In this document: positions 16,696 through 24,858 of the stretch, one piece after another
Numbering within the stretch: the first letter of the stretch is position 1
Layout: each line of letters starts with the position of its first letter
Assembly (NCBI GenBank): GCA_020832455.1
Contig: JAFIEQ010000035.1
Location: 1-32,033 of the forward strand
Reading direction: 5' to 3'
Length of the DNA: 32,033 nt
DNA from: Nitriliruptoraceae bacterium
GTDB lineage: Bacteria; Actinomycetota; Nitriliruptoria; Nitriliruptorales; Nitriliruptoraceae
Made by a program: the position numbers and the translations under genes
Notes under the pieces: generated by a model
Told to the model about the DNA's origin: nothing
Databases searched by the model: none
Seen by the model: only the letters and a program-made list of their open reading frames with translations

Positions 16696-18504
16696 GTGGC
16701 AAGATTGAAGCTCAACGAAGGGCACCTCAGCTTCGACGGCAGCACGGTCACCTTGGAGTTCACCGGCATTCTGACCCAAACCGTGAAGAAGCAGTCATCT
16801 CCGAGGATGATCCCGGTCAGCGACATTCTCGATGTCGAGGTCAGTGACGGCGGACGAATGACCCCCGGCTATGTGCGATTCCACCGTGCCAGCACGGCCC
16901 GGAACGAGGACTTCAAGGCCGCCTTCGATTGCGACACCATGACGTTCCTGCAGGCCAAGCGGCCGCCCGAACTTGATGTTGTCATCAATGAGATCCGGAG
17001 ACGGCTGGCCAGCGCGCCGCCGCTGCCGCCTTCGGCGAATCCTTCGACGCCGCCCCCTTCCGCGCCTCCGCCGACCTCGAGGCCGGCACCGATCTCGACA
17101 AACGCTCCCGGTTCGCCATCTGAGGCAACCGAGCCTGTCCCCTCGGCTCCAACGGAAGCTCCCCCGCGGTCGGCGACTGGCACCGAACCCGTGGAAGGTA
17201 CTGCCGACGAGCGTCCGGGACGAGGCGGCCTCTTCAAAACCAAGCGCCGCCAAGAAGCTGAGGCTGAACTCGACCGATTGCGCGAGATCGTGGAGCGCGC
17301 TGGTGGCGCGGAGGCACCGGGTCTCGCACGCGAGATCGCTCGACTCCGATCGGAACTCGCCGAGGTTTCGCGGCAGCTGACATCGACGCGCCAGGAGCTG
17401 GCAAAAGCTCAGACAGACGTGATCGAGACCCGAGAAGCCGCCTTACTGCAGGAGGTCGGAATCTACGAATTCCGACACCGACTGGAGGATGCGGCCGCCT
17501 ACAAGGGACGCCTTGCGGTGCTCTCCGACCAGTTCAAGACCCTTGCCCGCAACGGTGGCGCCGTCGTGGGTGCAACAACCTGGCAGGTCAACGGATCGGC
17601 CGCCCAGGGGCGCAAGATGGTGAAGGACTTCTCCAAGCTGATGTTGCGGGCATACAACAACGAGGCTGACAACCTCGTCCGCACGATGAAGCCATACAAG
17701 CTGGAATCCGCTCTCTCGCGGCTTAGCAAGTCGAGGGAAACGATCGCCAAGCTCGGGAAAACCATGTCGATCGAGGTGACAGACGAGTACCACCGACTGC
17801 GCACCGCCGAACTGGAACTGACCGCCGATTACCTAGCAATGGTTGCGGAGGAGAAGGAACGGGCTCGCGAGGAGCGTGAACGTCTCCGCGAGGAGCGCAA
17901 GGCGATGGCCGAATTGAAGCGCGAGGAGGAGCGCCTTCAGAAGGAAGCGAACCACCGGCGCAGCGTGCTCGCCCGACTCCAGACGTCAGGCGCCTCCCCC
18001 GAGGAATTGGAGGCTGCTCAGGCGGCCCTCGGAGAGGTCGAGTCGGCGCTGCAAGGCGTGCTTGACCGCGAAGCCAACGTTCGAGCGGGCTACGTCTACG
18101 TGATCTCGAACGTCGGCTCGTTCGGCGAGGGCATCATCAAGGTCGGGATGACACGCCGACTCGAACCGATGGACCGCGTCCACGAACTCGGGGACGCATC
18201 TGTGCCGTTCAAGTTCGACGCGCACGCCCTGGTGTTCTCTGAGGATGCCGTCGGACTTGAGGCCGACCTCCACCGGGCCCTGGCCGCCAAGCGGGTCAAC
18301 CTTGTGAACCTCAGGCGCGAGTACTTCTACGCGAGCCCGGCCGAGATCCAAACGCTTATGGAAGCCCGTCACGGTCAGCTGCTGCAGTTCGATGAGCTTC
18401 CGGAGGCTGTCGAGTGGCACCAGTCGGCCACGATCCGCCGAAAGGAACATGGTGACGTGGCCCTACCAGCAGGGGCCGTACCGGGCGGAGTGACCTCCCG
18501 TTGA
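16696..18504 (+). CDS. DUF4429-DUF4041-T5orf172 (GIY-YIG) multidomain protein
   Basis: A 602-aa protein with clear domain order. Residues 1-105 resemble DUF4429 (LSFDGSTVTLEF ... GYVRFHR). A Pro/Ser/Thr-rich linker spans about 108-170. Coiled coil occupies about 183-250, then a DUF4041-like block about 250-385 (VGIYEFRHRLEDAAAYK), a second charged coiled coil about 385-460, and a C-terminal T5orf172 domain of the GIY-YIG superfamily (GYVYVI at about 465-470, IIKVGMTRR, then ADLHRAL and RREYF). Such proteins are typical of phages and defence loci. An AGGGGG Shine-Dalgarno sits seven bases before GTG 16696 but only one base before ATG 16690, so I prefer the GTG. Confidence 0.85.
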   Translation: MARLKLNEGHLSFDGSTVTLEFTGILTQTVKKQSSPRMIPVSDILDVEVSDGGRMTPGYVRFHRASTARNEDFKAAFDCDTMTFLQAKRPPELDVVINEIRRRLASAPPLPPSANPSTPPPSAPPPTSRPAPISTNAPGSPSEATEPVPSAPTEAPPRSATGTEPVEGTADERPGRGGLFKTKRRQEAEAELDRLREIVERAGGAEAPGLAREIARLRSELAEVSRQLTSTRQELAKAQTDVIETREAALLQEVGIYEFRHRLEDAAAYKGRLAVLSDQFKTLARNGGAVVGATTWQVNGSAAQGRKMVKDFSKLMLRAYNNEADNLVRTMKPYKLESALSRLSKSRETIAKLGKTMSIEVTDEYHRLRTAELELTADYLAMVAEEKERAREERERLREERKAMAELKREEERLQKEANHRRSVLARLQTSGASPEELEAAQAALGEVESALQGVLDREANVRAGYVYVISNVGSFGEGIIKVGMTRRLEPMDRVHELGDASVPFKFDAHALVFSEDAVGLEADLHRALAAKRVNLVNLRREYFYASPAEIQTLMEARHGQLLQFDELPEAVEWHQSATIRRKEHGDVALPAGAVPGGVTSR

Positions 18505-18690
18505 TTGGAACCATGACGATTGGCGGCCGACAAGGTTCATGGCGCGGCAGGCAGTGCCAGTTCTGGGCTGACGGTGACTGCGCGGGCCGCGCTGCTTCCT
18601 CAAGGGCGGGACCCTGCGAATTGGCCCAGGGCTGCCTCTGGAAGAAGTCCCGGCTTGCTCTCCACCCATCACTACGCTCAGCCTCCGACG

Positions 18691-20634
18691 ATGAGGATTG
18701 GCGTGGCTGAGCTGTACTGGGGGACGACGAGCGTGTTCGTCGAGCACGCCAAGCAGAACGAGATCGCGGAGCGGCTCCGCACCGCGTTCTTCGACTACTA
18801 CGGCTGGAACCCGCCAGAGAGCGAGGTCCGCTCGTGGCGCAACTCGCTGAAGGCGCTCTCCAACGCCATCGAGATCGGCGGGCTCCTCGATCACGGGCTG
18901 CTGCTCGAGTACCAGCTGCCGCTGACCTCCAAGCGCCTCGACGCGATGATCACCGGCCACGACCGCGACGGGCGCCCGGCTGCCGTGATCGTCGAGCTCA
19001 AGCAGTGGAGCGACGACGTCCAACCCTCACGTGTCGAGGACCTGGTCACCGTCCGCTATGGCAAGGGTCTGAAGGAACAGCTGCACCCCTCCGCACAGGT
19101 CGGGCAGTACCAGCAGTACCTGGCCGACGCGCACGAGACCTTCCACGACGGCAACGTGCGGCTCCGTGCCTGCGCGTACCTGCACGACTTCACCCACGAC
19201 GACCAGTCCGAGCTGCTGTCGCCGCGGCACGCGAACACCCTGGGCATCTACCCGTTGTTCGCCGGCGACCGCGTGACGGAACTCGTGCAGTTCCTGGACG
19301 ACCACCTCGGCGACGGCCGCGGGCTCGGCGTGCTGCGCAGCGTCCGCGAGGGCAAGTACCGCCCGCACAAGAAGCTGCTCGACCACACCGCCGCCATGAT
19401 CCAGGGCGAGCCCGCCTACGTCCTTCTCGACGAGCAGCAGGTGGTCTTCAAGTCGATCCTCGCCAAGGTCGCCGAGGCACGCGACCTCGACACCAAGGCG
19501 GTGTTCGTCATCCGTGGCGGACCCGGCACGGGCAAGTCCGTCATCGCGCTGAACCTCGTCGCCGAGCTCGCAGCCAACGGCTACGCCGTCCACCACGCGA
19601 CCGGGTCATCGGCCTTCACCAACACCGTCCGCAAACGGGTCGGCACCCGGGCTGCCGGCATGTTCAAGTTCTTCAACTCCTACCTCAACGCGGAGGACGA
19701 CACGCTCGACGTGCTGGTCTGCGACGAGGCACACCGCATCCGCAAGTTCTCCTGGGACCGGTTCCGCAAGAAGAACGCCATCGACCCCGACCGCCCCCAG
19801 ATCGACGAGCTGCTGTCGGTCGCGCGGGTCAGCGTGTTCTTCATCGACGACATGCAGGCCGTGAAGCGCGACGAGATCGGCAACAGCGACGACATCGAGC
19901 GGCTCGCCGCCCACCACGACATCGAGGTCCACGAGTTGGAGCTCGAGGCGCAGTTCCGCTGCGGCGGCTCGGACGGCTACGTGCGGTGGATCGAGTCGAC
20001 GCTCGGCATCCGTCGTACGGCGAACGCGCTGTGGACCGGCGACGACAACTTCGACTTCGACATCGTCGACTCCCCCGAGGAGCTGGAAGCGCTGATCCGC
20101 CACAAGGCCGAGGAAGGCCACAGCGCACGCATGGTCGCGGGCTACTGCTGGCCCTGGTCCGATCCCCGCGACGACGGCACCTTGTCCCCCGACGTCCAGG
20201 TCGACGGGTGGAGCCGCCCCTGGAACGCGCGACCGAACGCGACCGGGCTGGCCGAGGGCATCCCGAAGTCGTACTTCTGGGCCAGCGAGCCGGGCGGGAT
20301 CGACCAGGTCGGCTGCATCTACACCGCACAGGGCTTCGAGTTCGACTACGCCGGCGTCATATTCGGCAACGACCTCGTCTACCGCCCACGCGAGGGCTGG
20401 GTCGGCCGCAAGGAGTTCTCCCACGACGGCGGACTCAAACGCGGCACCAGCGACGAGGACTTCACACGGCTGGTCAAGAACACCTACCGCGTGCTGCTCA
20501 GCCGCGGGCTCAAGGGCTGCTACGTCCACTTCACCGACGACAAGACCCGCGACTTCGTCGAGAGCCGCATCGACCAGATCGCGGTGCAGCTCGCTGCCGA
20601 ACGGGGCGCCGGCTACGCCGACGCCGAACGATGA
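18691..20634 (+). CDS. DUF2075/Schlafen-like helicase with N-terminal PD-(D/E)XK-like domain
   Basis: The 647-aa protein has an SF1-type motor of the DUF2075 family: Walker A GGPGTGKS (276-283), Walker B VCDEAHR, an arginine-bearing AQFRCGGSDGY and the late motif YTAQGFEFDYAGVI. Its N-terminal 230 residues include SWRNSL (48-53), KRLDAMITG (81-89), VIVELKQW (99-106) and VGQYQQYL (137-144); Asp84, Glu102, Lys104 and the following glutamine fit a PD-(D/E)XK nuclease core. So it may both translocate and cut nucleic acid. ATG 18691 has no Shine-Dalgarno, while GTG 18703 follows TGAGGA at five bases and would trim four residues. It is 186 bp downstream of the T5orf172 gene on the same strand. Confidence 0.88.
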   Translation: MRIGVAELYWGTTSVFVEHAKQNEIAERLRTAFFDYYGWNPPESEVRSWRNSLKALSNAIEIGGLLDHGLLLEYQLPLTSKRLDAMITGHDRDGRPAAVIVELKQWSDDVQPSRVEDLVTVRYGKGLKEQLHPSAQVGQYQQYLADAHETFHDGNVRLRACAYLHDFTHDDQSELLSPRHANTLGIYPLFAGDRVTELVQFLDDHLGDGRGLGVLRSVREGKYRPHKKLLDHTAAMIQGEPAYVLLDEQQVVFKSILAKVAEARDLDTKAVFVIRGGPGTGKSVIALNLVAELAANGYAVHHATGSSAFTNTVRKRVGTRAAGMFKFFNSYLNAEDDTLDVLVCDEAHRIRKFSWDRFRKKNAIDPDRPQIDELLSVARVSVFFIDDMQAVKRDEIGNSDDIERLAAHHDIEVHELELEAQFRCGGSDGYVRWIESTLGIRRTANALWTGDDNFDFDIVDSPEELEALIRHKAEEGHSARMVAGYCWPWSDPRDDGTLSPDVQVDGWSRPWNARPNATGLAEGIPKSYFWASEPGGIDQVGCIYTAQGFEFDYAGVIFGNDLVYRPREGWVGRKEFSHDGGLKRGTSDEDFTRLVKNTYRVLLSRGLKGCYVHFTDDKTRDFVESRIDQIAVQLAAERGAGYADAER

Positions 20635-20701
20635 GCGAAGACCTAATGGACACACTCCGCCTGGGGCGTGCCAATCGCAGGTTGACGGTTCCGGGCACGG
20701 T

Positions 20702-20723
20702 CGAGGATCACGGGGCATCCTCG
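20702..20723. terminator. Possible bidirectional hairpin terminator
   Basis: A perfect 7-bp stem (CGAGGAT / ATCCTCG) with an 8-nt loop sits between the convergent ends of the helicase gene (20634) and the ion-channel fragment (20733). No strong T-tract follows. The position between two converging stop codons is the main support. Confidence 0.45.
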
Positions 20724-20732
20724 CTGTTGCCC

Positions 20733-20999
20733 TCACGTGCCGTGTGGGTCGTCCTCGACGCCGGTTGCGGTCGCGAAGCCGGTGGCGATCAGCGCGGCCG
20801 GTAGGGCGAACATCCCGATTCCCAGTATCGCAACGACGGCACCCACGAGCTGGCCCAGGCCGGTCACCGGCACGACATCGCCGTAGCCGACGGTCGTGAG
20901 GGTGATGACTCCCCACCACATGGTCTCTGGGATGGAGGGGAACGCCTCTGGCTGGGCGGGATGTTCGACGAGGTACATCGCTGAACTGGACACCATGAG
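20733..20999 (-). pseudogene. Voltage-gated ion channel, C-terminal part (pore), cut off by ISL3 element
   Basis: The fragment encodes the end of S5, the pore helix and selectivity filter TLTTVGYGD (potassium-type) and the S6 helix VGAVVAILGIGMFALPAALIA (core GAVVAILGIGMFALP), then a short cytoplasmic tail. An ATG occurs by chance at 20994-20996, inside the target-site duplication, but there is no Shine-Dalgarno, and a pore without S1-S4 and half of S5 is unlikely to be made or to work. It is the downstream half of the gene whose upstream half lies at 22416-22933; together they form one 258-codon frame. Confidence 0.93.
20992..20999. repeat. Left 8-bp target-site duplication (accatgag)
   Basis: Identical to 22416-22423. 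It flanks the insertion sequence directly and belongs to the interrupted ion-channel gene. An 8-bp duplication is characteristic of ISL3 transposition. Confidence 0.95.
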
Positions 21000-21021
21000 G
21001 GCTCTTCGGATTTGAGCGGGG
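21000..21021 (+). repeat. Left terminal inverted repeat of the ISL3 element
   Basis: It starts GGCTCTTCGGATTTGAGC and ends in four G. It pairs with the reverse complement of 22394-22415 at 17 of 22 positions without gaps; mismatches are at positions 3, 4, 12, 13 and 15. Confidence 0.92.
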
Positions 21022-22317
21022 TCATGGGGTGACCGTGGGGAGCTTGGTCCAGTCGGGCTTGCCGGCGTAGAGCAGCACGCGGATGCGCCAGTGGACGAAG
21101 TTCCGCAGGCCGAACGCGACGCGCTTGATGCGCTTGGCGAGGCCGTTCATGGTCTCGGTCGGGCCGTTGGAGACCTGTGCCTGGTGCCAGGCGGCGATCT
21201 GGGTGCGCCACTTGCGCATCGTGCGGCCGAGCTGGCGGATCTCGGGCGGGCAGTCGCGCCAGCGCATGTCCTCAGAGAGCTGATCGACCCACTCGAGCGC
21301 GAGCTGCTCGTCGCGGTGGGCGTAGAGCTCACGGACCGCTTCCTTGGCGTGCCAAGCGACGGTGACCTCGCCCTTGGGATCGCCAGCCTTGAGCAGCCCG
21401 GTCAGCTTGCCCTTCGAGCGCTCGTCGAGGCGTTCCTGGGCGATGACCAGCAGCTTGCGGGCCCGGTAGAGCGGATCGGCCTTCCGGCCCCGATGCCCGA
21501 GCGTCTCGTTCTGCACGCGGCGTCTCACCTCGTCGAGCTTCTGGCCGGCCAACCTCACGAGGTGGAACGGATCGGCGACCTGGACCGCGTCGGGCAGCAT
21601 CGTGTCGAACACCGATCGGTAGGGCCCGGACATGTCCAGCGTCGCCCACTTGATCTGCTCACGCCACGCGGGGGTGCGTTCGGCCAGCCAGCGGGTCGCA
21701 GGAGCCGCTTCGCGGCCCTCGACGACGTCCAGCAGCTGGCCGGCGCCGACGTCAACGATCGAGGTGGACCACTGCTTGCGTCGCCACTTGCCCCGCTTGA
21801 CGAACAACGTCTCATCGAGCCCGAGCGCGGTGACCGAACCGATCCGCGCGGGGTCGTCCACGAGGCGTGCTCCGTAGGCGATCACGGCCCGGTTGACCGT
21901 GTGCCAGTCGCAACCCAGATCGGCAGCGACCTCCGCCACGGTCCGGCCGTGAGCTCCGACCTGGAAGGTCACCCACCGGCCCGCCCGATCCGTCAACCCC
22001 AGCCGCGGCGCCGCGATCGCCCGGGCGGTCTCGGTCCACGATCCGGCCGGACATGTTGGCTCGGGACAGTGCCAGCGGCGCTTGCGCCACAGCAGCCGAG
22101 CGGGACGGCCGAACGCCGGCAGATCCGTGAGCAGCACCGGATCGCGATCCTTGATCCGTGCCCGCGTCCCGCAGCCTCGGCATCGCTCGACGTGCTCGAG
22201 GGCGGTCTCGATCGCGACCACGATCGCGGCGTCAGGATGCTCGTCGATGACCCCGAGGATGGTCACCGCCGGGAGTCCCACGAGCAGTTGGCACATACGC
22301 GTAGCATCAGACTCCAC
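21022..22317 (-). CDS. ISL3-family transposase
   Basis: The 431-aa protein has the ISL3 layout: an N-terminal zinc-binding module (C46-x2-C49 and C84-x4-C89), a helix-turn-helix (GRTVAEVAADLGCDWHTVNR, about 124-143) and a DDE catalytic domain with GLDET (Asp168), LDMSGPYRSVF (Asp228) and a late glutamate in SNGPTETMNGLAKRIK, followed by the family hallmark RVAFGLRNF. It cuts and joins DNA at the element's terminal repeats. The start is GTG at 22315-22317, with an in-frame ATG seven codons later as an alternative. No frameshift or stop interrupts it. Confidence 0.97.
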   Translation of the reverse strand: MESDATRMCQLLVGLPAVTILGVIDEHPDAAIVVAIETALEHVERCRGCGTRARIKDRDPVLLTDLPAFGRPARLLWRKRRWHCPEPTCPAGSWTETARAIAAPRLGLTDRAGRWVTFQVGAHGRTVAEVAADLGCDWHTVNRAVIAYGARLVDDPARIGSVTALGLDETLFVKRGKWRRKQWSTSIVDVGAGQLLDVVEGREAAPATRWLAERTPAWREQIKWATLDMSGPYRSVFDTMLPDAVQVADPFHLVRLAGQKLDEVRRRVQNETLGHRGRKADPLYRARKLLVIAQERLDERSKGKLTGLLKAGDPKGEVTVAWHAKEAVRELYAHRDEQLALEWVDQLSEDMRWRDCPPEIRQLGRTMRKWRTQIAAWHQAQVSNGPTETMNGLAKRIKRVAFGLRNFVHWRIRVLLYAGKPDWTKLPTVTP

Positions 22318-22393
22318 AGGGGTCCTGTTCGAGATGTGGTCCTAGACACCCACAGCCTCGCAGGGCCCCTGTGCTGCGCCTACAACCCCCGCA

Positions 22394-22415
22394 CCCCGCT
22401 TACTTCCGAAGCCCC
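22394..22415 (-). repeat. Right terminal inverted repeat of the ISL3 element
   Basis: On the minus strand it begins GGGGCTTCGGAAGTAAGC and ends in four G. The ion-channel frame reads through it for five codons (GLRK-type tail) before stopping at 22400-22402. Confidence 0.92.
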
Positions 22416-22423
22416 ACCATGAG
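22416..22423. repeat. Right 8-bp target-site duplication (accatgag)
   Basis: Exact copy of 20992-20999, directly next to the right end of the insertion sequence. Confidence 0.95.
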
Positions 22424-22933
22424 CAGCACGAGGTTCGCCGAGAAGGCGATGACCAGCTTCTCCCGGCGGTCCTTCAGGACCTCGACGAACTTCTCCATCG
22501 CATCCGAGTACCGCGCGAGCTTGAGCATCCGGAACAGGCGCACGAGCCGCAGCGCGCGAAGGAACCGAAGGTCGAGGCCGATACCCATTGCCGCGAGGTA
22601 GAAGGGCAGGATCGCCAATAGATCGATCACCACCAGGAACTTCAGCGCAAAGCGAAAGCGACCGCGGATCGGCGCGCTGTACTCGGGAGCCTCCACCGCC
22701 GACCAGACGCGCGCCACGTACTCGACGGTGAAGATGGCAACCGACACGATCTCGAGCCAGTTGAACGCTTCGGCGAACCGCTCGAAGACCGGGTCGACCG
22801 TCTCCAGCATGACCGCGGTCACGTTGACGGCGATGAGGATCAGGATCGCCCAGTCGACCCGTCGTCCTGCTCGTCCACCGAGCCTCGGCTCGAACAACTC
22901 GTACACGCGACGTCGGTAGCTTCGGTAGGTCAC
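22416..22933 (-). pseudogene. Voltage-gated ion channel, N-terminal part (S1-S5), interrupted by ISL3 element
   Basis: This half encodes the voltage-sensor domain of a Kv-like channel: S1 (WAILILIAVNVTAVMLET), S2 (LEIVSVAIFTVEYVARVW), S3 (FLVVIDLLAILPFYLAA) and an arginine-studded S4 (LRFLRALRLVRLFRMLK), then the beginning of S5 (KLVIAFSANLVLLMV). The GTG at 22931-22933 is preceded by an AGGGG Shine-Dalgarno seven bases upstream and is preferred over the ATG six codons earlier. The insertion sequence splits the gene at codon 172; with the element and one 8-bp repeat removed it continues in frame into 20996-20733 as a 258-aa channel with the filter TVGYGD. A truncated sensor alone is unlikely to conduct ions. 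Confidence 0.93.
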
Positions 22934-23117
22934 CCGTGCACCCCTACGCATCGTTGGGCGGAGTCCCGGAGACCCCCGACGACACGGCAAAGCCTCGCGG
23001 GCTCGGATGCCTCGCGCGGCGCGTGCTGCCCCCGGCCAACCCTGCGCACCATCATGGCCTATCCATCGGATCCATCCGGCGTGACCGGAAACGGCGAGGC
23101 CAGCTCGGGAGCACGAG

Positions 23118-24521
23118 CTACAGGTCCACTTCCGGCGACGCAGACGGGGATGAACTCGCTGCATCAGGGTCGGCCGTAGGTGGTGCCTCCCAGGACTGCC
23201 GCGAGGGCTGGCCCTCGTCGGTTGGCTTCGACTCACTGCGCTGCCCACGCAGTTTCGGCGCCTTGGGTCGCCACTCCGTGAGTTGTTGAAACAGTTCCCG
23301 GTAGAAGTCGATGGCCTGCTGACGGGTGTCGGTGATGAACCCACCCTGCCCGGAGCTCCGCTTGATGCCCATAGGCCGAGCCAGAGACAACTCGAACTCT
23401 CGCGGCTCTCGCTTTGGGTCGTCGCTCAGCAGGACCTTCTTCTCATCTTCTCGTGCCTCGCCGAGCAGGACAGCGGTCGTTCGCTTCAAGCCGACGAACT
23501 TGGTCTCGATCCTCAGATCATCTGGCGCATCCTTCAACTGGCGAAGGATCCAACGCACCCTGGTATCCGGCCGTCCCTCGCCAGGGGCCTTGATACTCAC
23601 GCTGGTGGTGACCATCTGTGCGCGAAGGTCAGCAGTGAGCGACAGGGGCCCCACAGCGTCGGGGATGCGCAGACGCATCGACAACACTCCCCTGTCGACC
23701 AACTCGTCCTTGGTCACCTCGAGACGTGTTGCGAGGTCGGTCTTGACGCGATCGGGAACCACATCGACCCCGGTCTCCTGCGTGAATCCGAGTGCGACCC
23801 AGTGGACGAACTGTTCCCAGCGCCGGGAGATGTCACCTACCTCGGCCTGGCGCTTGTTCAGCGCGTTGTGACGCGCTCCGTCACGCACCTTCACCCACGA
23901 GGGACCCATGTCACCGAGCTCGGCGACCCCCGATCGCTCATGGGACAGGTAGGCGATCAGTTCGCTCAGGATCCAGGCCTGATCAGGGTCGGAAACTCCT
24001 CGGTAGTCATGCTGGAGGATGGCCTCGGTGACGATCCGCCACCACGACAGCTGCCACACCTGCACCTTGCGCAGCTTGCTCTTCGGCACCTCGACCGGCA
24101 CGTCATCCGCGCCGCCCAGGATGTTGTTGTCGATGATCAGCACGCCGTCGAAGCCCTCGCGGATCGCCGCGTCCACGTACTTCAGCACCTGCTCGGTGTT
24201 GGTCTGGTTGCTGCCTGTCTTGACCTCAACCAGGGCGCTCCATCGACGCTGACCACTATCCGCGATGATCACCCCATCTGGCCGGACCGTGCCGCCGCTC
24301 CCGTCGTCGAGAGACACCTCGACGAAGGTCTCCAGTTTCGTTCGTTTGCCTTTCGGCGCGCCGAGATCACCGACGAGCTCACGTCCGAACTCCGGCACGG
24401 CCTTCATTACCGAAAGGAGCGCCGAGGTGGCGCGCTGTTCCTGCTCCCGTGCCCCCTTGATGCCGGCCGTCGGGATCAGCCTCGCCGGATGCCACGTCGT
24501 CGTCTCGGCCTTGCTCGCCAT
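23118..24521 (-). CDS. PD-(D/E)XK-type nuclease-like protein
   Basis: The 467-aa protein shows a probable PD-(D/E)XK nuclease core near its N-terminus: an acidic residue in AREQEQRATSALLSVM (about 24-39), GTVRPDGVII with Asp82, ALVEVKTG with Glu99 and Lys101, and EQVLKYVD with a following Gln (111). This order matches restriction-endonuclease-like folds. The remaining 300 residues are unrecognised and end in a Ser/Pro/Ala-rich tail. The ATG at 24519-24521 follows GGCGGGG; the ORF extension to 24581 is not needed. It is monocistronic and divergent from the one-TM gene at 24859. Defence is likely from context, but I cannot name a system. Confidence 0.65.
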   Translation of the reverse strand: MASKAETTTWHPARLIPTAGIKGAREQEQRATSALLSVMKAVPEFGRELVGDLGAPKGKRTKLETFVEVSLDDGSGGTVRPDGVIIADSGQRRWSALVEVKTGSNQTNTEQVLKYVDAAIREGFDGVLIIDNNILGGADDVPVEVPKSKLRKVQVWQLSWWRIVTEAILQHDYRGVSDPDQAWILSELIAYLSHERSGVAELGDMGPSWVKVRDGARHNALNKRQAEVGDISRRWEQFVHWVALGFTQETGVDVVPDRVKTDLATRLEVTKDELVDRGVLSMRLRIPDAVGPLSLTADLRAQMVTTSVSIKAPGEGRPDTRVRWILRQLKDAPDDLRIETKFVGLKRTTAVLLGEAREDEKKVLLSDDPKREPREFELSLARPMGIKRSSGQGGFITDTRQQAIDFYRELFQQLTEWRPKAPKLRGQRSESKPTDEGQPSRQSWEAPPTADPDAASSSPSASPEVDL

Positions 24522-24858
24522 GTACGCCCCGCCAGTGGAAGCCCTCGTTTCCGCCGCGACAGTAGGCGGACGGCGCACCACTCGCCTTCGAGGCTGTCAA
24601 CCGGACAGCCGGTATCGGCGGATCCGAAGCCGGTGGCCGAAGTACTCGCTTGACGCGCCCCCAAAGAGTTCCAACCGGCCTTGGCGAGATACGTGAGGGT
24701 CAAAACCGTGATTTCGTGCGACCGTGGGTCTCAAGGTTGGTTCAGGAGAGCGGACAACAGTGAGATTGCTAGTGGCCAGCCGGAACTGCTCAACCGCCCA
24801 TGGTGGGCAGTAGCGCCGCTTCAGGGGGCGTGTCGGAGCTGTCTGCGACACTCCCGGC
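24522..24858. other. Divergent intergenic region
   Basis: These 337 bp separate the nuclease-like gene from the one-TM gene and should contain promoters for both. G+C is lower than in the flanks. Short minus-strand frames cross it (for example one ending at 24597), but none has a domain or a good Shine-Dalgarno. I find no convincing -35/-10 pair, repeat or RNA gene. Confidence 0.45.

Larger units (their letters stand above)
21000..22415. mobile_element. ISL3-family insertion sequence, 1416 bp
   Basis: The element is bounded by imperfect 22-bp terminal inverted repeats (21000-21021 and 22394-22415; 17 of 22 positions match), with the left end beginning GGCTCTTCGG as is usual for ISL3. It carries one intact transposase gene on the minus strand, no passenger gene, and is flanked by a perfect 8-bp duplication (accatgag). 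It has inserted into, and in the same orientation as, an ion-channel gene. All expected parts are present, so it may still be active. Confidence 0.95.

Noticed and set aside
20733-20996. Stand-alone 87-aa two-TM potassium channel
   Set aside because: Its ATG lies in the insertion duplication and its other half is found across the element; it is a fragment, not a small channel gene.
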